Source of the DNA: DASQZK01 sp963809925
Lineage (GTDB): Bacteria > Bacteroidota > Bacteroidia > Bacteroidales > GCA-2748055
Assembly (NCBI GenBank): GCA_963809925.1
Contig: CAWELH010000006.1
Span: 248,001 to 312,000 of the forward strand
Direction of reading: 5' to 3'
Length of the DNA: 64,000 nucleotides
Notes under the pieces: model-generated
What the model saw: the letters and a program-made list of their open reading frames with translations, nothing else
Told to the model about the DNA's origin: nothing
Database searches by the model: none
Program-made: the position numbers and the translations under genes
Shown: in pieces, positions 1 to 7,312 of the stretch
Position numbering within the stretch: the stretch's first letter is position 1
Layout of the letters: each line of letters opens with the position of its first letter

Positions 1-411
1 AGTATACGGTGTATCATTGATCAGCATTGCCGGAGCTTTATGACACCAACCGATGCAATTCGTCTCGAGCAAACTGAATTTTTTGTCTGAGGTTGTCTCC
101 CCGACCTTAATCTTCAGTGTGTCCTGAATGGTCTGTAAAACCTCAATTTTACCTTTCATGGTACAACTTATGGTTTTGCATATCCTGATGATGTAGCGAC
201 CTCTTTCCGTGGTGTCAAGAAATGAATAAAAGGAGGCCGTTCCGTAAACTTCTGCAGCAGCAATATCAAGTTCTCTGGCCACTTCGATCATCGAAACTTC
301 ATCCAGATACCGGTACTCTTCAACAAGATCCTGCAGAATCGGAATCAGGCTCTCCCGTTTTCTTCCGTGTTTATCTGCAAGTTCTCTAACAAGATTTTCC
401 TTTGCCGACAT
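1..411 (-). CDS. NuoE/HydC-like 2Fe-2S subunit of an NADH-linked oxidoreductase, partial
   Basis: This gene starts at 411 and runs off the left edge, leaving 137 residues. It is the thioredoxin-like [2Fe-2S] subunit found as NuoE in complex I and as the small subunit of NAD-linked [FeFe] hydrogenases or NADP-reducing hydrogenases. All four cluster ligands are visible: C78 and C83 (Cys-x4-Cys) and C119 and C123 (Cys-x3-Cys), preceded by the helical N-terminal domain typical of the family. The protein would pass electrons from a flavin subunit, presumably encoded just outside the window. Two Rex-box-like palindromes lie upstream, which fits an NADH-responsive redox operon. The sequence does not distinguish complex I from a soluble hydrogenase or formate dehydrogenase partner; the flanking genes would decide. 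Confidence 0.88.
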   Translation of the reverse strand, partial: MSAKENLVRELADKHGRKRESLIPILQDLVEEYRYLDEVSMIEVARELDIAAAEVYGTASFYSFLDTTERGRYIIRICKTISCTMKGKIEVLQTIQDTLKIKVGETTSDKKFSLLETNCIGWCHKAPAMLINDTPYT

Positions 412-455
412 AACTAATTAATTTTTTCGTGGTTAATACTTAGGATCTCTCCATA

Positions 456-473
456 TTGTTATTTCTATAACAA
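456..473. promoter_or_regulatory. Rex-box-like palindrome, proximal
   Basis: TTGTTA-N6-TAACAA, an 18-bp palindrome whose arms extend one base further (ATTGTTAT/ATAACAAT). It matches the known layout of operators for the NADH-sensing repressor Rex (TTGTnA-N6-TnACAA). It lies 45 nt upstream of the NuoE-like start, where a bound repressor would block the start of transcription. Rex itself is not in the window. Confidence 0.6.
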
Positions 474-483
474 TAACGCGTCA

Positions 484-491
484 TAAAGATA
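484..491 (-). promoter_or_regulatory. possible -7 element for the NuoE-like gene
   Basis: On the minus strand this reads TATCTTTA, one base from the Bacteroidota -7 consensus TAnnTTTG. It sits between the two Rex-like palindromes, so one would cover the upstream promoter half and the other the initially transcribed region. The -33 element is not clear. Confidence 0.35.
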
Positions 492-499
492 TCCGTTAT

Positions 500-517
500 T
501 TGTGAATTCAATAACAA
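500..517. promoter_or_regulatory. Rex-box-like palindrome, distal
   Basis: TTGTGA-N6-TAACAA, 18 bp, with the same arm length and spacing as the palindrome at 456-473 and 44 nt from it (about four helical turns). The rest of the 412-760 interval is AT-rich, with no further gene or RNA that I can see. Confidence 0.55.
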
Positions 518-760
518 TACTATGAATTTTTTCATAAGAGCATATAAATTCATATTTGATCTAAATTAAAAAAATAACTAATGCCTATATTTCAAGGATT
601 TACATTATTCTTCACCTTCTATATTCTAAATAATTTTCGAGAATACAGAATCACTTTTAAGGGTTGAACAGGCATACAGGAAAGCCTTCACCGGAATTGT
701 TCAATTTGCAGGGCATTGAATTATGTTTCCAATTGCGTTATTTTTATCTAAAAAATACCT

Positions 761-1258
761 ATGATCCTCTCTCATATCGTTGCTGTTTCAAAAAACTTTG
801 TCATTGGCAGTAATAACCACCTTCCCTGGAAGATGCCGTCTGATGCCAGGTATTTTCATGATGTAACCATAGGGCATGCTGTCATTATGGGCAGAAAAAA
901 CTATGAGGCCAACAAAAAAGCACTCCCCGGACGGACAAACATTGTGATTACAAGAAATAAAGCGTTCCTGCTGCCTGATGCCACTGTTGTCCATACCCTT
1001 GATGACGCCATATCAATGGCTGCCGGAATGAAGGAAGAAGAAGCCTTCATCGTTGGCGGTGGTGAGATTTACCGGCAATCGCTGGATCTGATTGACAGGA
1101 TATATATTACGGTTATCGATACCATCGTAAAGGGCGATACTTCCTATCCTTCCATCCGTTTTGATGATTATAACCTGATTTCGGAAAAACATTTTCAGGC
1201 AGACGACAGGAATCCGTTTGATTGGACGTATTATGTATTGGGAAAACGGGCGGGGTAA
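761..1258 (+). CDS. folA: dihydrofolate reductase
   Basis: 165 residues, the normal DHFR length. The enzyme reduces dihydrofolate to tetrahydrofolate with NADPH in the cytoplasm. Visible motifs are the N-terminal strand with HIVAVS, the active-site loop LPWKMPSD with W23 and the catalytic acid D28, the NADP-binding MGRKNYEA region starting at M43, the ALPGR-x-NIVITR segment, and the FIVGGGEIY nucleotide-binding glycines. The start at 761 puts the conserved first strand at residue 5. The usual partner thyA is not adjacent; the gene sits between the Rex-controlled oxidoreductase and a RAYT transposase. Its end is 25 nt from the first REP palindrome. Confidence 0.95.
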   Translation: MILSHIVAVSKNFVIGSNNHLPWKMPSDARYFHDVTIGHAVIMGRKNYEANKKALPGRTNIVITRNKAFLLPDATVVHTLDDAISMAAGMKEEEAFIVGGGEIYRQSLDLIDRIYITVIDTIVKGDTSYPSIRFDDYNLISEKHFQADDRNPFDWTYYVLGKRAG

Positions 1259-1283
1259 TTATTTTGGAAAGATTGGTGTTGGT

Positions 1284-1311
1284 GTAGAGACGTTGCATGC
1301 AACGTCTCTAC
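1284..1311. repeat. REP palindrome copy 1, at the 3' end of the RAYT gene
   Basis: A perfect 28-bp palindrome with half-arm GTAGAGACGTTGCA. Its last base is the last base of the transposase TAG stop codon. The same element occurs at 1993-2020 and, with one central change, at 3917-3944. Confidence 0.9.
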
Positions 1312-1955
1312 TAATCCCAATTTACAGGATTTTCATGAATGTATTTTGTTATCCTGTCATATTCTTCAATATCCCTGATAATCCTGTCGTGAAAGCGTGC
1401 CTGCCATTCAAAATCCGGAAAAAATTGATGCACCATCTTGCTGACAGCCGATTTGTACGATCGTATAATTGCCGGCAGTGATCCTGCCGGTGGTGAAATG
1501 GAGGACATATACGGGTCTGGATGACGTGGATTATCAGATTTGCCGGTGTTATCGCAATTTTCATAATTTTTGGGAGGATGTATAAACGTCGTATGCAACG
1601 TCCCATCAATTTTGCCTATACAGGTGTCCGTTGCGGCACCAGTTTCAATATCCGTCCCTAAATCCTTCCAAAATCCCTTTTCATCTTTGCCCCTGATAAT
1701 CACTATACCATGAACATGACTCGGCATAATCACATATTCACCCAATCCCACATTTGAATAATGATGTGAAATTTCGCGCCAGCAACTTTCAGCACATACA
1801 CCTGCATTTGATAATTCCATATTTCCGTTTTTAATGCATCCCAACACACGGTTATGATATCGTACGTTGATGGTTACAAAATATGCCCCGGGTGATGTAT
1901 AATCCCATTTGGGATTCCGGGCGGATTCGATACGGTATTTATTTCTGAATTTCAT
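1311..1955 (-). CDS. REP-associated tyrosine transposase (RAYT, Y1_Tnp/IS200-like)
   Basis: 214 residues, usual for a RAYT. These single-strand HUH endonucleases recognise and mobilise REP palindromes. The N-terminal half has the typical YFVTINVRYH segment and the metal-binding HUH pair H80/H82 in MPSHVHG. The C-terminal half has the IIRSYKSAVSK segment, WQARFHDRII, and the likely catalytic tyrosine Y205 in TKYIHENP. The divergent middle (about residues 90-155) contains a stretch at 117-126 encoded by a decayed copy of the REP. The gene is bracketed by two perfect REP copies, one overlapping its stop codon and one 38 nt before its start, as expected of a BIME-type unit. It looks intact and probably functional. 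Confidence 0.92.
   Translation of the reverse strand: MKFRNKYRIESARNPKWDYTSPGAYFVTINVRYHNRVLGCIKNGNMELSNAGVCAESCWREISHHYSNVGLGEYVIMPSHVHGIVIIRGKDEKGFWKDLGTDIETGAATDTCIGKIDGTLHTTFIHPPKNYENCDNTGKSDNPRHPDPYMSSISPPAGSLPAIIRSYKSAVSKMVHQFFPDFEWQARFHDRIIRDIEEYDRITKYIHENPVNWD
1581..1607. repeat. decayed REP-like sequence inside the RAYT coding region
   Basis: By eye, 20 of 27 positions match the REP palindrome, including the uninterrupted core ATGCAACGTC. On the minus strand it is translated in frame within the variable middle of the transposase. Confidence 0.55.
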
Positions 1956-1992
1956 TCGGGTTGGTAAAATGTGTTTTGAAAATTATTATCGT

Positions 1993-2020
1993 GTAGAGAC
2001 GTTGCATGCAACGTCTCTAC
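1993..2020. repeat. REP palindrome copy 2, upstream of the RAYT gene
   Basis: A perfect 28-bp palindrome identical to the copy at 1284-1311, 38 nt before the transposase start codon. Together the two copies bracket the gene. Confidence 0.9.
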
Positions 2021-2134
2021 TACCAATCATATATGTCCCAAACCCCGAAATCTAGCCCTGTCATGGACAGATATTTCTATAATTCGAATTTTTATAATTT
2101 TATATAGCTGTATTTCTAATAGTTACAATTTTTT

Positions 2135-2150
2135 AACTAACTATTTAGTA
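2135..2150. promoter_or_regulatory. BlaI/MecI-type operator, distal
   Basis: AACTAA-CTAT-TTAGTA, one mismatch from a perfect palindrome with 6-bp arms. It shares arms and 4-nt spacing with the second site at 2175-2190, so two sites lie 40 nt apart in front of the BlaI-type gene. Confidence 0.55.
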
Positions 2151-2168
2151 ATTTACCTAAATTATTAG

Positions 2169-2199
2169 TTGTTAAACTAAAATATTAGTTATACATTTG
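2169..2199 (+). promoter_or_regulatory. promoter of the blaI/M56 operon
   Basis: TTG at 2169-2171, then 20 nt, then TACATTTG at 2192-2199, a full match to the Bacteroidota -33/-7 promoter. The expected transcription start is near 2206, about 11 nt before the start codon at 2217. Confidence 0.7.
2175..2190. promoter_or_regulatory. BlaI/MecI-type operator, proximal
   Basis: AACTAA-AATA-TTAGTT is a perfect palindrome lying between the -33 and -7 elements, so a bound repressor would exclude RNA polymerase. A third half-site, TTAGTT at 2165-2170, abuts it and forms an inverted pair with the left arm. The geometry suits a dimeric BlaI repressor autoregulating its operon. Confidence 0.65.
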
Positions 2200-2216
2200 T
2201 TCAAAACATTCACGAT

Positions 2217-2588
2217 ATGAAAGAACTTACAAAAGCTGAAGAACAGATCATGCAAATTCTCTGGGATATGAAACAAGGATTTGTTAAAGAGATTATATCA
2301 GGAATGGAAGCTCCCAAACCTGCCTACAACACTGTTTCCACCATCGTCAGGATCCTTGAAAATAAAGGCTTTGTGGCCCATGAGGAATTTGGAAATTCCC
2401 ACCGCTATTATCCGTTGGTCAGCAAGAAGGAATATACCAAATTCAAGATGAATGATATGGTTACAAACTATTTCGGCAATTCGCCAAGGCAGCTCGTATC
2501 ATTTTTCACGTCCAACCATAAGATCAATATCACAGAGGCGGATGAGATTATCAAAATGTTAGAGGAACTTAAAAAAGAACAAAAATGA
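2217..2588 (+). CDS. BlaI/MecI/CopY-family transcriptional repressor
   Basis: 123 residues forming a winged helix, the usual size of this family. The N-terminus LTKAEEQIMQILWDM is the family hallmark, followed by the recognition helix region PKPAYNTVSTIVRILENKGFV and a C-terminal dimerisation part ending in charged residues. Such repressors are inactivated by cleavage when a partner M56 membrane peptidase is triggered. Here that partner follows with a 4-nt ATGA overlap, so the two are translationally coupled. Paired AACTAA/TTAGTT operators lie in the promoter. No beta-lactamase gene is linked, so the regulated function is probably a broader envelope response. Confidence 0.93.
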   Translation: MKELTKAEEQIMQILWDMKQGFVKEIISGMEAPKPAYNTVSTIVRILENKGFVAHEEFGNSHRYYPLVSKKEYTKFKMNDMVTNYFGNSPRQLVSFFTSNHKINITEADEIIKMLEELKKEQK

Positions 2589-3895
2589 ATACTTTCCTGG
2601 CGATTACCCTAAAATCCGCCGTCGCACTCGGCATCTTCGCCCTGATTTACTGCTTTTTCCTGCTAAAAGATGTGAACTTCAGGATTAGAAGGCTGTATCT
2701 GCTAATATCACTTAGCTTATCATTCATTTTGCCATTCCTGAAAGTAACTCTTCCCGGTGGGTCAGCATATCTGCCTGCTGTCCTACTCGACGAACTGTCG
2801 GTTTACAGTAACGGGGTAAAAATTATCCGTGACACGTCCACCTTTACAATCATCCCATACCTGGTATCAGGCTATTTTCTTATTTCAGGCTTCCTGTTAC
2901 TGCGAATTATCTTCCAGATTTTGATGGTGAAGATCAAATCCATAAATCAATATGCACGGAATCTTGATGGCCTCCGGATCCATCATCTGCCGGATTCAAA
3001 CGTTAGTTTTTCTTTTTTCAGGGATGTATTTATCGGCCGAACAACACAACCGGAGGACATGGATAAAATCCTTGCCCATGAGCAGGTACATGCCAGCCAG
3101 ATGCATACCCTTGACGTTATTTATATCGAACTCATTAGCTGCCTGTTCTGGTTTAATCCACTGGTGTGGTGGTATAAGTCTGAGATCAGAAATGTCCATG
3201 AGTACCTGGCTGATGAAGGTGCCCTGGCAAATGGCTTTAGTCTCAAATCCTATCAGATCACCCTGCTTGAAAATCTAATCGGAAGCGCTTCATTCTCTAT
3301 AACCAATCATTTCAACTATTCACTTATTAAAAACCGAATTGCCATGATGAATAAGGAAAGAAATATCAAATCAAACATGTGGAAGGTTTTTCTCATCTTA
3401 CCACTAAGCATTATTCTATTAATAGGCTATTCATGTACCGAAAATTTGGAATCCAATTCTGAATTAAAAGAAAACGAAGGACCATTGGTTGCCTTCAGTG
3501 AGGCTGATGTAATGCCTGAATTCTCTGAGGGAATTGAAGGGATTAAAAAATTTCTTGCACAGGAACTCAGGTACCCTAAATCAGCCGCGGAAAAAGGAAT
3601 ATCAGGAAAAATTTTCGTCCAGTTTGTTGTAGATAAAGACGGCAATGTTGTCCAACCAAATCAAGAAATAAAATTTTCAGAATCCGGGAAAGATGTAACG
3701 CAAACCGGAATTGTGGTAGTAGGTTTCAAACCTGAAAATTCTGTGCAACAAGAAAACAGTGATAAAGAAATTCAATCTCTTAAAGATGAAGCAATCAGAG
3801 CTGTAAGTAAAATGCCAAAATTCAAACCAGGTTTAAAAAATGGAAAGCCTGTTAATGTTCTGATTACTATTCCTATAAATTTTGTGTTGCAATAA
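2585..3895 (+). CDS. M56 (BlaR1/MecR1-type) membrane peptidase with C-terminal TonB-like domain
   Basis: 436 residues. Hydrophobic segments lie near residues 6-26, 36-50 and 92-115. The zinc peptidase motif HEQVH is at 165-169, with the downstream HEYLADE segment supplying the third ligand, and another membrane helix lies near residues 265-280. After this comes not a penicillin-binding sensor but a periplasmic tail ending in a TonB C-terminal-like domain (FSEGIEGIKKFLAQELRYP, then GKIFVQFVVDKDGN, then KFKPGLKNGKPVNV). It would cleave the BlaI-type repressor encoded just upstream. This M56-TonB architecture is common in Bacteroidota, but its signal is generally unknown. Confidence 0.9.
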   Translation: MNTFLAITLKSAVALGIFALIYCFFLLKDVNFRIRRLYLLISLSLSFILPFLKVTLPGGSAYLPAVLLDELSVYSNGVKIIRDTSTFTIIPYLVSGYFLISGFLLLRIIFQILMVKIKSINQYARNLDGLRIHHLPDSNVSFSFFRDVFIGRTTQPEDMDKILAHEQVHASQMHTLDVIYIELISCLFWFNPLVWWYKSEIRNVHEYLADEGALANGFSLKSYQITLLENLIGSASFSITNHFNYSLIKNRIAMMNKERNIKSNMWKVFLILPLSIILLIGYSCTENLESNSELKENEGPLVAFSEADVMPEFSEGIEGIKKFLAQELRYPKSAAEKGISGKIFVQFVVDKDGNVVQPNQEIKFSESGKDVTQTGIVVVGFKPENSVQQENSDKEIQSLKDEAIRAVSKMPKFKPGLKNGKPVNVLITIPINFVLQ

Positions 3896-3916
3896 ATAAT
3901 AATTTACCACAACATT

Positions 3917-3944
3917 GTAGAGACGTTGCGTGCAACGTCTCTAC
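3917..3944. repeat. REP palindrome copy 3
   Basis: The same 28-bp element as beside the RAYT gene, with the central dinucleotide changed (GCGTGC instead of GCATGC), so the dyad is perfect except at its centre. It lies between the M56 peptidase and the DUF2721 gene and overlaps the promoter of the latter. Confidence 0.88.
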
Positions 3945-3956
3945 ATTGTACCTTTG
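3926..3956 (+). promoter_or_regulatory. promoter of the DUF2721 gene, overlapping REP copy 3
   Basis: TTG at 3926-3928 inside the left arm of the REP, 20 nt spacer, then TACCTTTG at 3949-3956. The start codon at 3970 is 13 nt further on, leaving a very short leader. The spacing equals that of the blaI promoter. Confidence 0.55.
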
Positions 3957-3969
3957 AAAAAAAATCCAA

Positions 3970-4434
3970 ATGAACGATTCTGCTTCGGGGCTGATTCAAA
4001 TCATGCTTGCACCAGGTCTCATGATCTCAGCCTGCGGACTTCTCCTTTTGGGGATGAATAACAAATACTCCCTTGTTGTAAACCGGATAAGGTTGCTTAA
4101 TGAGGAACGACGGAAATTCAAATATGAAAAGGAAAGCATTAAAAATTTAAAAAAAAGACACAAAAGTATTGATCTTCAAATCGAAAAACTCTATCACAGG
4201 ATGGTACTGGTGCGAAATGCTGTATTTTCCTATTCACTCGCGGTAGCCTTCTTCATCGTATCTTCATTACTAATCGGTTTCAATAAAATCAGTACGCCCT
4301 CCGACCTCAACTGGCTGGTGATCATTATATTCCTTATCGGTATGGTTTTTGTCTTTGCCGGGATCATTTTTGCGGCAATAGAAGTTTGGCGGGGATACCA
4401 GATCGTGAAAATTGAAATGGAAGATAAGAGCTGA
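3970..4434 (+). CDS. DUF2721 family membrane protein
   Basis: 154 residues. A first membrane helix at about 9-27 is followed by the conserved family stretch NRIRLLNEER, a long charged amphipathic region (about 45-80, likely coiled coil), and two more helices near 84-103 and 113-135. This order matches DUF2721, an inner-membrane family without known function. The gene follows the BlaI/M56 pair but has its own apparent promoter and a REP between, so it is probably not part of that operon. Confidence 0.8.
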   Translation: MNDSASGLIQIMLAPGLMISACGLLLLGMNNKYSLVVNRIRLLNEERRKFKYEKESIKNLKKRHKSIDLQIEKLYHRMVLVRNAVFSYSLAVAFFIVSSLLIGFNKISTPSDLNWLVIIIFLIGMVFVFAGIIFAAIEVWRGYQIVKIEMEDKS

Positions 4435-4443
4435 GATCCCTGC

Positions 4444-4461
4444 GAAGACAGTGATGTCTTT
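4444..4461. terminator. weak hairpin between convergent genes
   Basis: GAAGACA and TGTCTTT can pair (7 bp including one G-U) across a GTGA loop, followed by a short T run. It lies just after the DUF2721 stop codon. The stem is short, so this is a tentative terminator. Confidence 0.3.
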
Positions 4462-4562
4462 TCCTCAATGTATCTATTCGTCGCTCTTATGTTAAATAGC
4501 TGTTAATCATATGCATACAAGAGTTACGCATCTTAATAGCCCTAAGTAGCCTTTTTCGAAAT

Positions 4563-7166
4563 TTATCTTGACACAACTACCCTGAGAATCATGGACTGTA
4601 ACCCACAGGTCAGCCTGACTATATACATGCCATCGCCCAGACCCGATGTATTGAAAAGGCAGTAATGTTCCCCTTCCATAAATTCGCCGGTAGCCAGGTT
4701 CCCAATATGACGCCCTTTCAGATCAAAGACATCAACATTTATTTTCTGAACGCCGTTATTCGTGAAAAAATGTAACATGGTATGATCCGAAGCCGGATTT
4801 GGCCATGAAATTAAATAGGCAATATTATCGGTTGTCCTGACTGGCTGTGTATCCGTCTGATCATAAACCGCACCTTTAAGTTCATGACCGCTGCCACGAT
4901 TATTACCATTCATATCCGTGAGATAGCCGTTTACCCAGTCGGGACGTCCGTCATAACCCGGAAGGCCGGAAGTAAACAGATCTTTCCATTTTTCATCCGT
5001 CAGCCTGTTAAAGTTTGGCTCTACTTTAGTATGAAACGACATGACCGGTCCGACAAACGCCATAGGTCTGAAATGATTGGACGGCGATCCGGCTATAAAA
5101 ACGCCGAGGTTGATATTCCCAGTTCCTGCATGCAGGATATTTCCAACGACATTCCCAGCTGCATCTGTCGGCTGGGTATGAACATCCACCACCTGGTAAT
5201 AACTCTTTTCTTCATCCGTACCAACAAAAAATAATTGCGAAAACCATCCGGTGATGGTTTGACCGCAGATCATTTCAAGATTGAAAAACTGCTTTAGAAA
5301 TGTAATATCTTCATTGTTTAAAGATTCCTCCCGAAGTTCTTTTTCAGAAATATTTTTAAGCTTTATCATCAGGTCAGCGTATACCTCGAAAAATTGAGAG
5401 ATACCAGACAATGGGGGTAATTCATAGCCATAATCGTTCATCGAGTACTGCGACAGATTTTGAGAGAAGAAATTTCCGGCTATTCTGCCAAAATCTGCCA
5501 GTTTCTGGTAAAAACCTGGATAAGGTTCCACATAGATATGGGGAAAGGAACAGGAAGCACCCCCGGTATAGGATTGTTTTGCGTACAGTACATTGTCATG
5601 CCGCAATTCCGTCCAGGATGCAAGCTGAGTGTTCAGCTTTTCCTGCTGCCACTGCGTTGTCTTCATGAAATAGGGAAAGCCGGTCCTGCCGGCTTCTTCC
5701 GGTGGGTTCAATTGGCGGATGGCGTCGAGCCAGGAATTATACAATGACGCATCCCAGAATGACGCATCCCAGGCATCGGTCAAATACCTGAGTTCAGCAA
5801 GTTTATAGCCATAATTCCAGGAATCAAGCTCGTCTTTAAGTAGTTCAAGGGCATCTTCATTACCTAAAACAAACATGGCATCAAGCGGATCAGGCAGCAT
5901 ACGGTACACTTCTTCACCGTCATGATAGATCCTGTCGTATACTACCTGGCTGAAAACATATGAATCGATAATAAATTTTTGTCCAAGAAGGCGAAAGGAT
6001 ACAGGCAGCTCGGCAGGATTTTCCTTGTCTGCGTCGACGAAAAAGAAATTTGAAAGGATCTTTTGCCCATATTCATTATTTTCTTTTAGTTTTTCTCTGA
6101 ACTGCCGGAATGATCCATCATCAGTGAGAGAATTTACGCCGAAGTGCAAATCATTGCAGATCCCGGTAAGCTCTTCGGGGGTCAGATTATCCGGAGGACC
6201 AACGAGGAAGGAAGTTACTTCCTCATGCAGATCATATTTGTCCTTATGCTCCGATTCATTGAGGAGCTGATTCAATAACACTGCGTCGATTGTCATTCTC
6301 TTCATATCGGCTTCACTCCATGCCTCTTCAAACTCTCCTACTGGTGGAGGAGTAAGCATAAAGTCAACCCTGCCCAGCCATATCATTGTTTTAAAGTAGG
6401 CTGATAAATCCCGCTGGCCGTTTACAGTATAAAACTGATCGGTATAATGACCCCGTGGTATGAACTGGCTGGCATCCAGTTTCCTTGGATGGACGGAGAA
6501 CAGGGGAATATGCAAAATCCCACTATGACTTTCAATCCCTTCCATAAGTACATCATAAAATCCCGAATCGTCCCATTCAGGCTTCACTGTTTCGTCTTTT
6601 AGCAAAGAGATTGCAATGGAAAGATAGAGGTCGATGTCCTTCACCGATTGAAGCAAATCATTCGCCGGATTGTTTACATCATAGAAATTCTCCAGATCTG
6701 ATTTCAATCCCTCAAGCAAAGCCAGAAGGTTCGGCTCCAGCACCTTGACTTCAATATCTTTTAGAATCAAATCATAGGAAGCGTGCAGGGTATGAAGAAA
6801 AAAGTCTGTACTGAGGAAAAGAGGCAAATCATTCTCGTAGACCGATTTGTATGCACTTTCAAAACTTTCGTACCGCATACGTTCAGAAACCATGAAATGA
6901 TTTCGGGAAATCAGATCCCTTTCTGCCGCAGTGATACCTAGTTTAGCTTCAATCGTGTCAAAATAATCAAAATGCGAAGGGTCTGAAGGGTATGTGCGAC
7001 TTGAGTAGTAGACTGATTTTCGGTCGTATTTATCAGTTAGTTCCTGAAAGCTGATCTCCTGGATACTTTCACAATATTGCTTAAATCCTGCGGGAGTAAA
7101 ATTACTCTGACCGCAGACGATGGTAGTCATTAGCAATAAGCCGTTAAAACAGGACCATTTTTTCAT
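4563..7166 (-). CDS. DUF3160 family secreted protein with type IX sorting domain
   Basis: 867 residues. An N-terminal signal peptide (hydrophobic 8-19, ending near CGQS) leads into a large DUF3160-type domain. A recognisable part is the ERMRYESFESAYKSVYEND segment followed by LPLFLSTDFFLHTLHASYD. The last 80 or so residues are a T9SS type A sorting domain: WPNPASDHTMLHF, a beta-sandwich with VFDLKGRHIGNL, and the terminal GMYIVRL strand. The protein is therefore predicted to be exported through the outer membrane by the Por system and attached or released. The DUF3160 function is unknown. A 15-nt in-frame tandem duplication near 5745-5775 produces WDASFWDAS. No T9SS machinery genes are in the window. 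Confidence 0.88.
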   Translation of the reverse strand: MKKWSCFNGLLLMTTIVCGQSNFTPAGFKQYCESIQEISFQELTDKYDRKSVYYSSRTYPSDPSHFDYFDTIEAKLGITAAERDLISRNHFMVSERMRYESFESAYKSVYENDLPLFLSTDFFLHTLHASYDLILKDIEVKVLEPNLLALLEGLKSDLENFYDVNNPANDLLQSVKDIDLYLSIAISLLKDETVKPEWDDSGFYDVLMEGIESHSGILHIPLFSVHPRKLDASQFIPRGHYTDQFYTVNGQRDLSAYFKTMIWLGRVDFMLTPPPVGEFEEAWSEADMKRMTIDAVLLNQLLNESEHKDKYDLHEEVTSFLVGPPDNLTPEELTGICNDLHFGVNSLTDDGSFRQFREKLKENNEYGQKILSNFFFVDADKENPAELPVSFRLLGQKFIIDSYVFSQVVYDRIYHDGEEVYRMLPDPLDAMFVLGNEDALELLKDELDSWNYGYKLAELRYLTDAWDASFWDASLYNSWLDAIRQLNPPEEAGRTGFPYFMKTTQWQQEKLNTQLASWTELRHDNVLYAKQSYTGGASCSFPHIYVEPYPGFYQKLADFGRIAGNFFSQNLSQYSMNDYGYELPPLSGISQFFEVYADLMIKLKNISEKELREESLNNEDITFLKQFFNLEMICGQTITGWFSQLFFVGTDEEKSYYQVVDVHTQPTDAAGNVVGNILHAGTGNINLGVFIAGSPSNHFRPMAFVGPVMSFHTKVEPNFNRLTDEKWKDLFTSGLPGYDGRPDWVNGYLTDMNGNNRGSGHELKGAVYDQTDTQPVRTTDNIAYLISWPNPASDHTMLHFFTNNGVQKINVDVFDLKGRHIGNLATGEFMEGEHYCLFNTSGLGDGMYIVRLTCGLQSMILRVVVSR

Positions 7167-7259
7167 TTCACTCAGGTTCCAGGTATTTAATTTTACAAGT
7201 TATTGATTTCAAGATACATTTTCAAATCTTCAGATATCATTAAGATGCGTTGATAAAAG

Positions 7260-7283
7260 AAAGCGTTGCTTAGGCAATGCTTT
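7260..7283. other. hairpin in the leader of the MFS gene
   Basis: A 10-bp stem (AAAGCGTTGC with GCAATGCTTT, one G-U pair) across a 4-nt TTAG loop. It lies between two divergent genes, 30 nt before the preferred MFS start. It could be an untranslated leader structure or an operator. It also argues against a translation start at 7277, which would fall inside it. Confidence 0.45.
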
Positions 7284-7312
7284 TCCATAATTCTTCATTC
7301 CTTTGCAAAATT

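Noticed and set aside
7277..7312. Upstream start for the MFS transporter
   Set aside because: The extra residues overlap a leader hairpin and are not transporter-like; ATG at 7313 is preferred.
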